DNA of 30,179 nt from JAVBPA01 sp031549925 (GCA_031549925.1 JAVBPA010000124.1:1-30179), one strand, 5' to 3'. Positions 1 to 7,139 are shown, numbered from the stretch's first letter. A program made the numbers and translations. Notes: generated by a model from the sequence alone, not told the origin.

Positions 1-20
1 GTAATTATTCGGAATAAAAA

Positions 21-68
21 CAATAAAAAAGCAGGGTTCTTTCCGAGCATAAAAAGATCCCTGCTTTG
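21..68 (-). terminator. Rho-independent terminator of the frameshifted regulator
   Basis: Read on the minus strand, GCAGGG and CCCTGC form the stem (plus positions 31-36 and 59-64), extended by A/T pairs. It is followed by a T-rich run (complement of 22-30). It starts about 20 bases after the stop codon at 89, so it ends the transcript of the 89-1178 gene. Confidence 0.8.
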
Positions 69-88
69 TGATTATTTATTATAATTTT

Positions 89-1178
89 CTATTTTGCATA
101 TTTTTCAAATTCTGCGATAATTTCAATGTATCTTGCATTGCTTTTTATAAAATCAAATTCTTCGCTTTTCAATCCAAAATCATTTAATAATCTATAACAA
201 TCATTATAACTGTATTGCTTTCCTGATCCTGAAAGATTGTAGCCGTCACCCCTAAAAATAACTGATGTATGCTCCGATTCTGCCAGAGTATCATAGGTTA
301 CCGCATATTTTAAAGATTTTTCTAAGCTTTCAATTGTGCTTTCGGTGTTATATAACGCGGCATAGCATTTAGCTAAACCCATGTAATATTCGGCTAATCT
401 GCAATTATAAAATCCATAATCACCATTTTCATAAATCAATTCATAAATACCTATAGATTTTTTGTGCAATTCTATTCTTTTGTTTAAATCAATTTCGTTA
501 TCACAGCCAAACTGATTCAAATTTGAAGCCAAACATGTAGTGAATATATTTATATTATTCTTTAAATGCCGGTGTAATTCTTCGCCTTTATATATCCCCG
601 TGAGCACTGAATTACTCGTACATGGCTCAGACGGTAGTTTCATAGCGATTTCAACAGCTTTTTTTTTCGCCTATATCATCATAAGCATAAGCAAGTTTTT
701 GGATTACGCCAAATCGTATACTTTCATTTTGACAATCCGATAAAATACGTTCGTAGATTGATATGGATTCTTGTAAATCCTTTTGTTTTTCATCGCCTGG
801 CTTTCCGCGTCCTTTGGAGTGTACAAGCCATGCCAGTTTGTGCAGCAAATCATAATTGTTAGGAAACTCCTGAATAGCATTTCTTAGTATGAAAATTGCT
901 TCGTCAACTAAACCTTTATTCCATTTTTCATGTATCAGTTCATTTATTTCCTCAATTCTTTTTTCGTTTTTGGATTTATTTGAGGAAAACATTTCATCTA
1001 TTGTAACATCAAAAAAATTCGCAATTGCCGGCAGTAAGTCCATATCGGGATAACATACCCCGCTTTCCCAGCGTGATACGGCTTGTGCCGTTACTCCGAT
1101 ATATTCAGCAAGCTTTTCCTGCGTTACATTGTTTTTTTGACGCAATTCTTTTATTTTTTCACCTATTCTGATAGTCAT
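89..1178 (-). pseudogene. XRE-family regulator with TPR-like tail, frameshifted in an A9 tract
   Basis: This is one gene split into two reading frames. The first part (1178 down to 651) has an XRE helix-turn-helix at residues 5-60 (TQEKLAEYIGVTAQAVSRWE) and then helical TPR-like repeats. It runs into TGA after GEKKSC. The second part (from about 643 down to 89) continues the helical region. At plus 659-667 there is a run of nine T (nine A in the coding strand). With eight, the frame reads through as GEKKAVEIAMKLPSEP and joins the two parts into about 362 residues. The intact paralogue at 3810-4850 has the same architecture (346 residues; compare KLAYAYDDIGEKK with ELAYAYNSKKMTDKA). The start at 1178 follows AAGGAGG, 10 bases upstream. 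The split could be a real mutation, a slippage (phase-variation) site or a sequencing error. No target gene can be named. Confidence 0.85.
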
Positions 1179-1211
1179 ATAAACTCAGCCTCCTTGTTTA
1201 TATATTCATTA

Positions 1212-1285
1212 AACAAATTAATTTGTTATTTATACTCTACAAACGTTTGCAAGTATATTATAATTAATATATCGTAATAACACAA
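1212..1285 (-). promoter_or_regulatory. Promoter and palindromic operators of the frameshifted XRE gene
   Basis: On the minus strand, TTGTGT (1280-1285) and TATAAT (1257-1262) are 17 bases apart. Just after the -10 box is the palindrome CAAACGTTTG (1240-1249), at the expected transcription start. Further into the leader is a perfect 16-base palindrome, AACAAATTAATTTGTT (1212-1227). XRE regulators often bind such sites at their own promoter, so autoregulation is the likely reading (inference). The rest of 1179-1440 shows nothing else I can name except the repeat at its end. Confidence 0.6.
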
Positions 1286-1389
1286 TTATCAATTTGTTGT
1301 TATGATCTTAACAAGCTGTTTATATAACTAATATTCAAAAAAATTTACTATATAAAAGTTTATCTTTATGATAGTAATTTTTATCTCTC

Positions 1390-1443
1390 AAAATATCAAT
1401 TTTATTCGCTGTTCATTTTTTTCTATTAGGTTTAAAATGTTTA
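1390..1443. repeat. Dispersed ~55 bp repeat, copy A
   Basis: First of four related copies (1390, 2529, 3608, 4924). Read on the minus strand it runs from TAAACATTTTAAACC through TGAACAGCGAATAAAATT to GATATTTT. The leading TAA is the stop codon of the 1441-2511 gene. I see no strong hairpin in it. Confidence 0.8.
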
Positions 1444-2511
1444 TTTTGAACATTCTGTATAGTGAAGTATAAGTAAAATCCTAAATAATAAATCACAGTT
1501 TATTTTTTGCGTTTTTTTCCAATCTTCTTCAAGAGATATACCGAAATAGGGACTCCAACCACTATCATTTTTTTTATTAACGGCAATACTAACATTTAAA
1601 TTATCGTCAACCAACGAAAGCAAATAATTGTATTTGGTTTGTAATTTTGGAACTTGTGTAATAATTCCGCATCGTGCAAACAACTCCATTGAATCAAGCG
1701 AAAGATTTTCAGTACCGAATATTTCAAGAATTTTCAATTGAGCATTAATAAAAGCAAAACACGGGCCCACATATTGCCCCTTAACATAAGTATAAACCAT
1801 TTCGTCAGTATGGGTAAAACTAAAGATGCGATTTATGCTATCCGCTAACATATTGATATTTTCTTTATTCCGCCATGCTTGACTATGCGCAAGCATACGA
1901 AGGTGATATATGCAAGGCCATAAAATATCAGGTTTGAAACATAACTTCTTTTTTTGAAAATCAAGAACTTCTTTAAAATCGGTATAATTCAAAACATTTC
2001 CGAAGGTTTTCAGAGAAAAATTTATATCGTGATTTAAATCGATAAAGCTATTTTCAGGTAAACAGTATTCATACCCGGCTCTGATAATAACGGAGCTTCT
2101 TGCAAGATATAACCCGCATGCGGTATAAGTATAGTCTGTTGCAGGAGGTACAAGCGGTTTTCTTCCATATGTTATATCAAAATGGTCTCTTGTTAAAAAT
2201 GAATTTATCGCCTTTAAAATATATTCGTTTTCCGGAGGGAAACCTTTTTCCGCAAGATAGCGTAATCCAACTTCCATGTTATCATACATACCTGCTCCCA
2301 TTTTTGAGCTTTGCCCATGAAAAGCATTTCCGAACCAACCGTCGGATTTTTGTGATTTTATTACCGCTTGAACATTTTTCTGACGCAATATTTTATTTAT
2401 TAATTCATCCTCTTCTTTATTTGAAAGATTGTCGAGTATTTCTTTCTTGACCCGAAGAATGATGGAGGAGTCTGCATTATCAAACAAATATTTAATTATT
2501 TTTTCTTTCAT
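1441..2511 (-). CDS. Prenyltransferase/cyclase-toroid-like protein of unknown function
   Basis: 356 residues from the ATG at 2511, chosen because GGAGG sits 6 bases before it. A longer frame opens at 2610, but its extra 33 residues would translate repeat copy B. The protein is soluble with no signal peptide. Near residue 55 is QKSDGWFGNAFHG, which fits the QxxDGxfG motif of alpha/alpha-toroid proteins (squalene cyclase and prenyltransferase type). A second turn near the C-terminus reads NDSGWSPYFG. I do not see the DxDD acid motif of class II cyclases, so activity cannot be assumed. It lies between repeat copies A and B, with its stop codon inside copy A, and in the same direction as the peptidase-like gene upstream. 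The toroid assignment is from motif reading only. The protein could equally be a non-enzymatic member of the fold. Confidence 0.7.
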   Translation of the reverse strand: MKEKIIKYLFDNADSSIILRVKKEILDNLSNKEEDELINKILRQKNVQAVIKSQKSDGWFGNAFHGQSSKMGAGMYDNMEVGLRYLAEKGFPPENEYILKAINSFLTRDHFDITYGRKPLVPPATDYTYTACGLYLARSSVIIRAGYEYCLPENSFIDLNHDINFSLKTFGNVLNYTDFKEVLDFQKKKLCFKPDILWPCIYHLRMLAHSQAWRNKENINMLADSINRIFSFTHTDEMVYTYVKGQYVGPCFAFINAQLKILEIFGTENLSLDSMELFARCGIITQVPKLQTKYNYLLSLVDDNLNVSIAVNKKNDSGWSPYFGISLEEDWKKTQKINCDLLFRILLILHYTECSK

Positions 2512-2528
2512 GATAGCCTCCACCATAC

Positions 2529-2581
2529 AAAATATCAATTTTGTTCGCTGTTCACTTTTTTTATTAGTTTCAAAATGCTTA
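2529..2581. repeat. Dispersed ~55 bp repeat, copy B
   Basis: Closely matches copy A over its whole length; on the minus strand it reads TAAGCATTTTGAAACTAAT ... GTGAACAGCGAACAAAATT ... GATATTTT. Its leading TAA is the stop codon of the 2579-3598 gene, and it ends 17 bases before the start codon of the next gene. It therefore fills the intergenic space. Confidence 0.85.
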
Positions 2582-3598
2582 TAATGCGTAAATTGACCGA
2601 AAGCATTCAAGTGCTTTTAATGGATGTCTGACACAATCGAAAAGGACATCTGAGCCATATACATCATAAATTGAACCATATAAATCATTGCCGAAACTAT
2701 ACATTCTTGATTGCTTCAACAAAGGAGCTTCATTTTCTTTTTGCCCTTCTGCATATGGATTCCACCAGTAATCTTCAATTTGTTTAAATACATCTTCTTT
2801 GCTCATTTTTCCAATCCGGATATCTGCTAAAGTCTCCTCAAAAATTGTCCATGATTCTTCAAAACGATTATTCAGATAGTTCATCGAAAATTCATCCAAA
2901 CCTTCATTAATCGCTGTTTGGCTGTAAATCGGTTTTGAAAATCTACCTTTTGCATTATTACAGAACTTTATTGCTAAACCTTCACCTGAAAAGTTAAAAA
3001 TATATCTTTCTTCGAGCGTCAGTTTGTCAATAAATTCAGACGCAAAATTCCACATTGCCAGATGATGTATTTCGTGTGCAAGCATGGACGACAGATTATC
3101 AAAATCATCAAGCTGCATAATGTCAAAGTGCAACGCACCGTCAAACACATATCCAAACGACATACCTATACTCATGGTTGAAATAATATTGACATCGTCA
3201 ATATCAATATTCTCGGGCAACCCTGCCTTGCACCGTTGAATAATCGATTCTATGCTCGCTTCCGTAATAAACGAGTGCATTTTGTCATACCGTGCTTCGA
3301 ATTTTTTCGGATTCTCATATGCGGACAGCCATAAGCTATGCTTGTCTTTTAATGTTGTTTTCCGGTCGGATGACAATACAGGAATTTCAGTTTCAGCTAT
3401 ACTGTTCATTGTTAAAAAATATTTTATGATTTCATCTTTAGAAGATACATTATAACGGTTAAATTCATAAACATAATCGAGATGATTAAATAAATCTACA
3501 AGTTGTTCTCTGTTCGCTTTTCCATTTTTCAAATCATCCAAAAAGGTCAGCATAACTGGAATACTTGATATGTGTAAATGAATTTTCATATTTTTCAT
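2579..3598 (-). CDS. HEXXH zinc peptidase-like protein (DUF5700-like)
   Basis: 339 residues with no signal peptide or membrane segment. LAHEIHHLAMWNF near residue 176 carries the HEXXH zinc-binding and catalytic motif. About 30 residues later, FSGEGLAIKF supplies a glutamate in the position of a third ligand, as in gluzincin-type metallopeptidases. This resembles the DUF5700 group of putative zinc peptidases (recalled, not searched). Most of the protein is helical and charged, so it is probably cytoplasmic. The substrate is unknown. The start at 3598 has GGAGG three bases upstream, which is tight. A second ATG at 3589 (residue 4) would have 12 bases, so either may be used. The gene is bracketed by repeat copies B and C, and its TAA stop is the end of copy B. 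Confidence 0.75.
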   Translation of the reverse strand: MKNMKIHLHISSIPVMLTFLDDLKNGKANREQLVDLFNHLDYVYEFNRYNVSSKDEIIKYFLTMNSIAETEIPVLSSDRKTTLKDKHSLWLSAYENPKKFEARYDKMHSFITEASIESIIQRCKAGLPENIDIDDVNIISTMSIGMSFGYVFDGALHFDIMQLDDFDNLSSMLAHEIHHLAMWNFASEFIDKLTLEERYIFNFSGEGLAIKFCNNAKGRFSKPIYSQTAINEGLDEFSMNYLNNRFEESWTIFEETLADIRIGKMSKEDVFKQIEDYWWNPYAEGQKENEAPLLKQSRMYSFGNDLYGSIYDVYGSDVLFDCVRHPLKALECFRSIYAL

Positions 3599-3607
3599 AC
3601 CCCTCCG

Positions 3608-3661
3608 AAAATATAAATTCTATTCGCTTTTCATTTTTTCATATTATGCTCAAAATGCTTA
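3608..3661. repeat. Dispersed ~55 bp repeat, copy C
   Basis: On the minus strand it reads TAAGCATTTTGAGCATAAT ... ATGAAAAGCGAATAGAATT. It sits 9 bases upstream of the peptidase-like gene. Unlike copies A, B and D it does not follow an intact minus-strand gene. Only a tiny open stretch ending MFIYCCLRTE runs into its TAA, so an earlier cassette gene may have been lost here. Confidence 0.8.
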
Positions 3662-3736
3662 TTCGGTACGCAGGCAGCAATATATAAACATCAACCATTA
3701 GTTTAATATTTCTACCATTTATCAATAAAGCGGTCA

Positions 3737-3787
3737 TTGAAAACAATCCTGGTTTATGATACAATAATATCAGAACAAGCGCTTGTT
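3737..3787 (+). promoter_or_regulatory. Promoter with 14-base palindromic operator for the intact XRE gene
   Basis: TTGAAA (3737-3742) and TACAAT (3760-3765) are 17 bases apart. At the expected transcription start is the perfect palindrome AACAAGCGCTTGTT (3774-3787). Its core, ACAAGCGCTTGT, matches the palindrome found at the same place before the paralogous regulator (ACAAACGTTTGC). Probable self-repression site. Confidence 0.65.
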
Positions 3788-3809
3788 ACTAAAAAACAGG
3801 AGTTGCGAT

Positions 3810-4850
3810 ATGGATATTAATATTACAGAGCAATTAAAGTCTTTGCGAAAAACGCACGGTAATACACAAGAAGAATTGGCGAATCATTTGGATATTTCTA
3901 TACAAGCTGTTTCAAAATGGGAACGTGGCGAAGGTTACCCTGATATAACATTGCTGCCGAAAATAGCATTTTTTTATGATACTACTGTCGATAATCTATT
4001 AGGTGTAGCTGAAATTAATAAACAAAAAAGAATCGAATCCTATATGGGAGAATACAATGAAAATGCTATTATCGGAAAGATAAAATCAAACATAATTTTA
4101 ATGCGCAAAGCGTTGAAAGAATTTCCAGGAAATCTCGACATAATGAGAGCTTTAATGCATTCTTACCTTTTTTCGGATAAGAACGAATATCTTGATGAGG
4201 GAATTGCATTGGGTGAACAAATTTTGCAAAAAAGTGTTGTAGATGAACAAAGATATAGTACACTTCAGGAACTTGCTTATGCATACAATAGTAAAAAAAT
4301 GACGGATAAAGCAATCGAATATGCGGAAAGACTCCCTGACTCATATTGTACAAAAAACTATGTGTTAGAAACGATTTTAAAAGGGGAAGATTTACGCAAG
4401 TTAACTCAAGGCAATATTGGATTTGCAATCGGACACATTGATATGTCAGTTACATGGATGTTACGTTCAAAAGAGTATTCATCTGAAGAACGGATTTTTG
4501 CATACGAAACGGTTGCGAAATTGTACAATTTATTTCTTTATGACGGAAATTACGGTCTTGAAAACAATGCACTACTTGGAGTTTATATGAATCTTTCAAG
4601 AGAATATGCAAAAACACAGAATAAGGACAAAACAATAGACGCATTAAAAACAGCTTACGGACATGCAAAGATTATGGATGGTTTTCCGACCGGAAAATAC
4701 ACTTCAATGTTTGCTAATACATGTGAATATTCAAAAAAGAATTTCAGCAAAAACTTTGAATATGGTTATGTAGAATGGCTGAAAAGCATGTTGAAAGAAA
4801 GCACTTTTGATTTTATTCGGGAAGATGATGATATAAGACTTATTGTTTAA
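3810..4850 (+). CDS. XRE-family regulator with TPR-like C-terminal region
   Basis: 346 residues. The ATG at 3810 is preferred because CAGGAG lies 7 bases before it; a TTG at 3783 in the same frame would place the start inside the operator. Residues 5-60 form a helix-turn-helix of the Cro/CI (XRE) type (TQEELANHLDISIQAVSKWE). The rest is alpha-helical and TPR-like, with repeated patterns such as KALKEFPGNLDIM and ELAYAYNSKKMTDKAIEYAE. Such two-part proteins are cytoplasmic DNA-binding regulators whose helical tail senses a peptide or protein partner in several Firmicute families (for example Rgg and PlcR). Whether this one does so is inference. It is a paralogue of the frameshifted gene at 89-1178 and faces the opposite way to its island neighbours. 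It lies between repeat copies C and D and has its own promoter, operator and terminator. Confidence 0.85.
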   Translation: MDINITEQLKSLRKTHGNTQEELANHLDISIQAVSKWERGEGYPDITLLPKIAFFYDTTVDNLLGVAEINKQKRIESYMGEYNENAIIGKIKSNIILMRKALKEFPGNLDIMRALMHSYLFSDKNEYLDEGIALGEQILQKSVVDEQRYSTLQELAYAYNSKKMTDKAIEYAERLPDSYCTKNYVLETILKGEDLRKLTQGNIGFAIGHIDMSVTWMLRSKEYSSEERIFAYETVAKLYNLFLYDGNYGLENNALLGVYMNLSREYAKTQNKDKTIDALKTAYGHAKIMDGFPTGKYTSMFANTCEYSKKNFSKNFEYGYVEWLKSMLKESTFDFIREDDDIRLIV

Positions 4851-4890
4851 GAAAGCTTTACTATTGCAATAATTATCCAGCTTTCTTTGA
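4849..4890 (+). terminator. Terminator of the intact XRE gene
   Basis: AAGAAAGCT (4849-4857, overlapping the TAA stop) pairs perfectly with AGCTTTCTT (4879-4887) around a 21-base loop. The T-rich tail is weak and short. Confidence 0.55.
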
Positions 4891-4923
4891 AAATTTAATA
4901 TAGCAATTAGAAGCAGAGCGTAT

Positions 4924-4981
4924 ATTATATAAATTTTATTCGTTGTTCATTTTTTTATTTTAGTTATGTTCGTTCTGCTTA
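4924..4981. repeat. Dispersed ~55 bp repeat, copy D
   Basis: The most diverged copy. On the minus strand it reads TAAGCAGAACGAACATAAC ... ATGAACAACGAATAAAATT. The conserved right half is clear. It begins two bases after the TAG stop of the 4984-5436 gene, the same position relative to a minus-strand gene as copies A and B. Confidence 0.7.
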
Positions 4982-4983
4982 CA

Positions 4984-5436
4984 CTATTTATTTTCAAAAT
5001 CCGGCAAATTAAATGCCCATTCATATAATTGTTCCATAGTTTCAAGAATATCGCGAATAAAAACATACACTTTATTGTTATTATATATTTTATAAATCAC
5101 AACTTTATTTTGCTTTTTATGGGTGGAATCATCTATAAAGAATCCGGGCGGAAGAGTTGGCAAACAAATTCCGGCTTTGAATGAAATATAAGCCCTATTA
5201 GAAGATTCAAAACGCATTTCATTTATTTTATGTTCGGGATCTCCTTCCATACTGCCCTCAGTTACAAAGGCAAACGGATGTCCTGAACAACAAAAGTCTG
5301 TAATATAACCTTTGCGGTTTAATATTTGTATCGGTTTTGCGATCAATTCATCTACTTCAAAGTAATCACCACTTTGCATTATTCGGGGCAAGTCAGTCAT
5401 TATTATATCAAATGTAGCTCTGTTTATAAGAACCAT
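4984..5436 (-). CDS. Small protein of unknown function with CCSGHP motif
   Basis: 150 residues with no signal or membrane segment. GGAGG lies 8 bases before the ATG, and a clear promoter is upstream. I do not recognise a characterised family. Visible features are a central CCSGHP (around residue 49), preceded by KPIQILNRKGYITDF. After it comes YISFKAGICLPTLPPGFFID, a mixed beta pattern. The C-terminal helix carries a YEWAFNLPDF end. Small proteins with a CSGH element after a conserved Lys-Gly-Tyr stretch occur as hypotheticals in Clostridia and their mobile elements (recalled only). It is the gene nearest the 3' end of tRNA-Arg and is followed by repeat copy D. Confidence 0.7.
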   Translation of the reverse strand: MVLINRATFDIIMTDLPRIMQSGDYFEVDELIAKPIQILNRKGYITDFCCSGHPFAFVTEGSMEGDPEHKINEMRFESSNRAYISFKAGICLPTLPPGFFIDDSTHKKQNKVVIYKIYNNNKVYVFIRDILETMEQLYEWAFNLPDFENK

Positions 5437-5494
5437 TTTTTATGCCTCCGATTAATCATATAAGATTTGTATGTGATTTATAGAAACCCTCCAT

Positions 5495-5524
5495 ATTATA
5501 CCACGTCTACACTTAATATTTCAA
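5495..5524 (-). promoter_or_regulatory. Promoter of the 150-residue gene
   Basis: On the minus strand, TTGAAA (5519-5524) and TATAAT (5495-5500) are 18 bases apart, giving a leader of about 50 bases before the ATG at 5436. Confidence 0.6.
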
Positions 5525-5577
5525 TACTTTCAAACAATATATAGCACAAACATGCACATCACAGAAAATCAGAATAT

Positions 5578-5616
5578 AATAAAACGCTGTAACTATTACG
5601 GTCACAGCGTTTTATT
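5578..5616. terminator. Bidirectional terminator downstream of tRNA-Arg
   Basis: AATAAAACGCTGT (5578-5590) pairs perfectly over 13 bases with ACAGCGTTTTATT (5604-5616) around a 13-base loop. A/T tracts on both sides allow termination either way. It lies about 95 bases past the tRNA 3' end and probably ends the tRNA transcript. The stretch 5617-5711 shows nothing else. Confidence 0.75.
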
Positions 5617-5711
5617 GTCTTTATTGGACAAAATAGATGCAGTACGATTCAGACAACAAAATACACCTATACCGCAATGGTATAAGTGCGTAATGCGATC
5701 CAACGCGTTGA

Positions 5712-5786
5712 TGGCACCCCCAACAGGACTCGAACCTGTATCTAACCCTTAGGAGGGGCTTGTACTATCCCTTGTACTATGAGGGT
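5712..5786 (-). tRNA. tRNA-Arg (anticodon CCU), CCA encoded
   Basis: A complete 75-base cloverleaf can be drawn on the minus strand. The acceptor ACCCTCA pairs with TGGGGGT (one G-U). The D arm is GTAC/GTAC with loop AAGGGATA. The anticodon arm is AGCCC/GGGTT with loop CTCCTAA (anticodon CCT). The variable loop is AGAT, and the T arm is ACAGG/CCTGT with loop TTCGAGT. Discriminator G and an encoded CCA follow. A20 in the D-loop and G73 fit arginine identity. The 3' end faces the accessory island, the usual side for integration at tRNA genes. Confidence 0.93.
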
Positions 5787-5846
5787 TTATTCACTTTTTG
5801 GTTATATATTTCAGGCTTAAAAAACGTTAAAAGACAACGCTTGCAA

Positions 5847-5875
5847 ATTATAACATACAAAATTTAAAATATCAA
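5847..5875 (-). promoter_or_regulatory. Promoter of tRNA-Arg
   Basis: On the minus strand, TTGATA (5870-5875) and TATAAT (5847-5852) are 17 bases apart. Transcription would start about 55 bases before the tRNA. TTGCAAGCGTTGT directly after the -10 resembles the regulator operators, less one base. Confidence 0.65.
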
Positions 5876-5892
5876 GTATTTTTTGAAACGAC

Positions 5893-5921
5893 TTGCAAAT
5901 ATATTAATTTTATAATATAAT
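5893..5921 (+). promoter_or_regulatory. Promoter of the LCP-like gene
   Basis: TTGCAA (5893-5898) and TATAAT (5916-5921) are exactly 17 bases apart, diverging from the tRNA promoter. The leader to the ATG at 6041 is about 112 bases, AT-rich and without a recognisable riboswitch. Confidence 0.65.
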
Positions 5922-6040
5922 ATAGGGAATTGTATAAGTATAGTATAAGGAATTATATAATTTTATATTCGATTAAAACAATTTATGTATGGCGTTTACC
6001 GCATTTTTATATAATATAAATGTAGAATCCGGAGTTTGAT

Positions 6041-7069
6041 ATGTCGTCCGCTTTAAAAAATTTTATTATAACCTTTTGTGTTTCTTTGCTGCTTTTTGGA
6101 TTGCTTTCGTACATCATAGTGGCGAATGTCGGGCAGGTATTCAATAATGAATCCGAAACAACCGGTGAAGAAAATAATTCCGAGGATACCAAAAAAACAA
6201 ATATTCCGTCTGTTACAACCGCTCCTCTTGAAACGGAAACCGATATTAACGGCAATACGGTTGTCGTACATCCCAAAGACGACAGCTTTACTGTCCTGCT
6301 TGTCGGAACAGATTACCAACCGAATACCCTAAATGATTACGATTTGTCGGAGCTTAATAAAAATATCTCGGGATTTCCGATAAAAGAACGTGAAATATAC
6401 GCCGATTCTATTATGATCCTCAGAGCGGATCGGAAAAACAGCCGCTTTTTAATTTCGATGCTGCCTTCTAATATGAATGTTTCCGTAAGAGGGAATAAGG
6501 CTTTCCTCGGTTCTTTGTACGAAAAATACGGTATCGATTTTATGTGCGATATGGTAACTGCGATGACGGGATTGAAAATAGATTATTATTCAGCTGTTTC
6601 AATTGAAGATTTTGCTTATATCATTGACGACATAGGAGGGATAAATTATACGGTTCCGCTCGATATGAATTATGAAGACCCTTCGCAGGATTTGTCGATT
6701 CATATTCAAAAAGGAGCAAGAACGCTTGACGGAAATACCGTTGTGCAAATGCTGAGGTATAATCTTTATCCTAATGGAAATTCAGACCGTATGCAGCTGG
6801 GAATTTCATTTTTTAAAGCTTTGTTTGAAAAAATGACTGATTTATCAAACCTCGATAAAACATCGGAGCTATTCACCAATTTATCAAAATATGTGGAAAC
6901 TAATATTACCGCGGCGGTCGTCACGCGTCACACGGATATATTATTTGCATACCGTACTTTTAATACTGTAGTGGTTACGTATCCGGGTTCAATTGAAAAT
7001 ACTGACGGAACAAATTATTTTATGCCCGATTATTCCGCTGCTTTATCGCTTTATAAAGAATACCGCTGA
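6041..7069 (+). CDS. LytR-CpsA-Psr (LCP)-like membrane-anchored protein, divergent
   Basis: 342 residues. One membrane segment spans about residues 7-29, then comes a Thr/Glu-rich linker (35-75) and an extracellular domain. VLLVGTDYQP (residues 85-94), YADSIMILRADR (120-131) and LSIHIQKGARTLDGNTVVQMLRY (218-240) follow the LCP fold pattern; such enzymes move wall polymers from lipid carriers to peptidoglycan. The usual SIPRD arginine is missing: the equivalent stretch reads ISMLPSNM (138-145). The later RYR..D..R pattern survives only partly (R239, and R250 in SDRMQ). It may have lost or changed activity. The start follows GGAG with normal spacing. It is probably the first gene of its transcript, ahead of glyS, with no terminator between. 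Confidence 0.75.
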   Translation: MSSALKNFIITFCVSLLLFGLLSYIIVANVGQVFNNESETTGEENNSEDTKKTNIPSVTTAPLETETDINGNTVVVHPKDDSFTVLLVGTDYQPNTLNDYDLSELNKNISGFPIKEREIYADSIMILRADRKNSRFLISMLPSNMNVSVRGNKAFLGSLYEKYGIDFMCDMVTAMTGLKIDYYSAVSIEDFAYIIDDIGGINYTVPLDMNYEDPSQDLSIHIQKGARTLDGNTVVQMLRYNLYPNGNSDRMQLGISFFKALFEKMTDLSNLDKTSELFTNLSKYVETNITAAVVTRHTDILFAYRTFNTVVVTYPGSIENTDGTNYFMPDYSAALSLYKEYR

Positions 7070-7139
7070 AAAGACATTTACATAATTCCGGAGTAATACC
7101 GGTAAATAATATTTTATATATGGAGTTAAACGCATATTT

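Noticed and set aside
540..743. Plus-strand frame of 67 residues over the frameshift site
   Set aside because: It is an antisense shadow of the XRE gene without a ribosome binding site.
2512..2610. 33-residue N-terminal extension of the toroid-like protein
   Set aside because: It translates repeat copy B, and the good GGAGG points to the ATG at 2511.
1390..4981. Classical integron attC sites
   Set aside because: Position fits, but I find no consistent RYYYAAC/GTTRRRY core pairs or strong palindrome, and no integrase in the window.
5552..5752. Open frame of 66 residues ending PPTGLEPVSNP
   Set aside because: It is the antisense of the tRNA-Arg gene and its terminator; the PTGLEPVSNP ending is a familiar artefact of tRNA T-arms.
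5762..5780. Short direct repeat TTGTACTAT near the tRNA, first read as an attachment-site relic with only a 3' tRNA fragment
   Set aside because: The repeat is the two strands of the GTAC D-stem; the full cloverleaf, including the 5' acceptor, is present, so the tRNA is intact.
7070..7139. T-box leader before glyS
   Set aside because: The gap is 70 bases and lacks the T-box sequence or a terminator stem.
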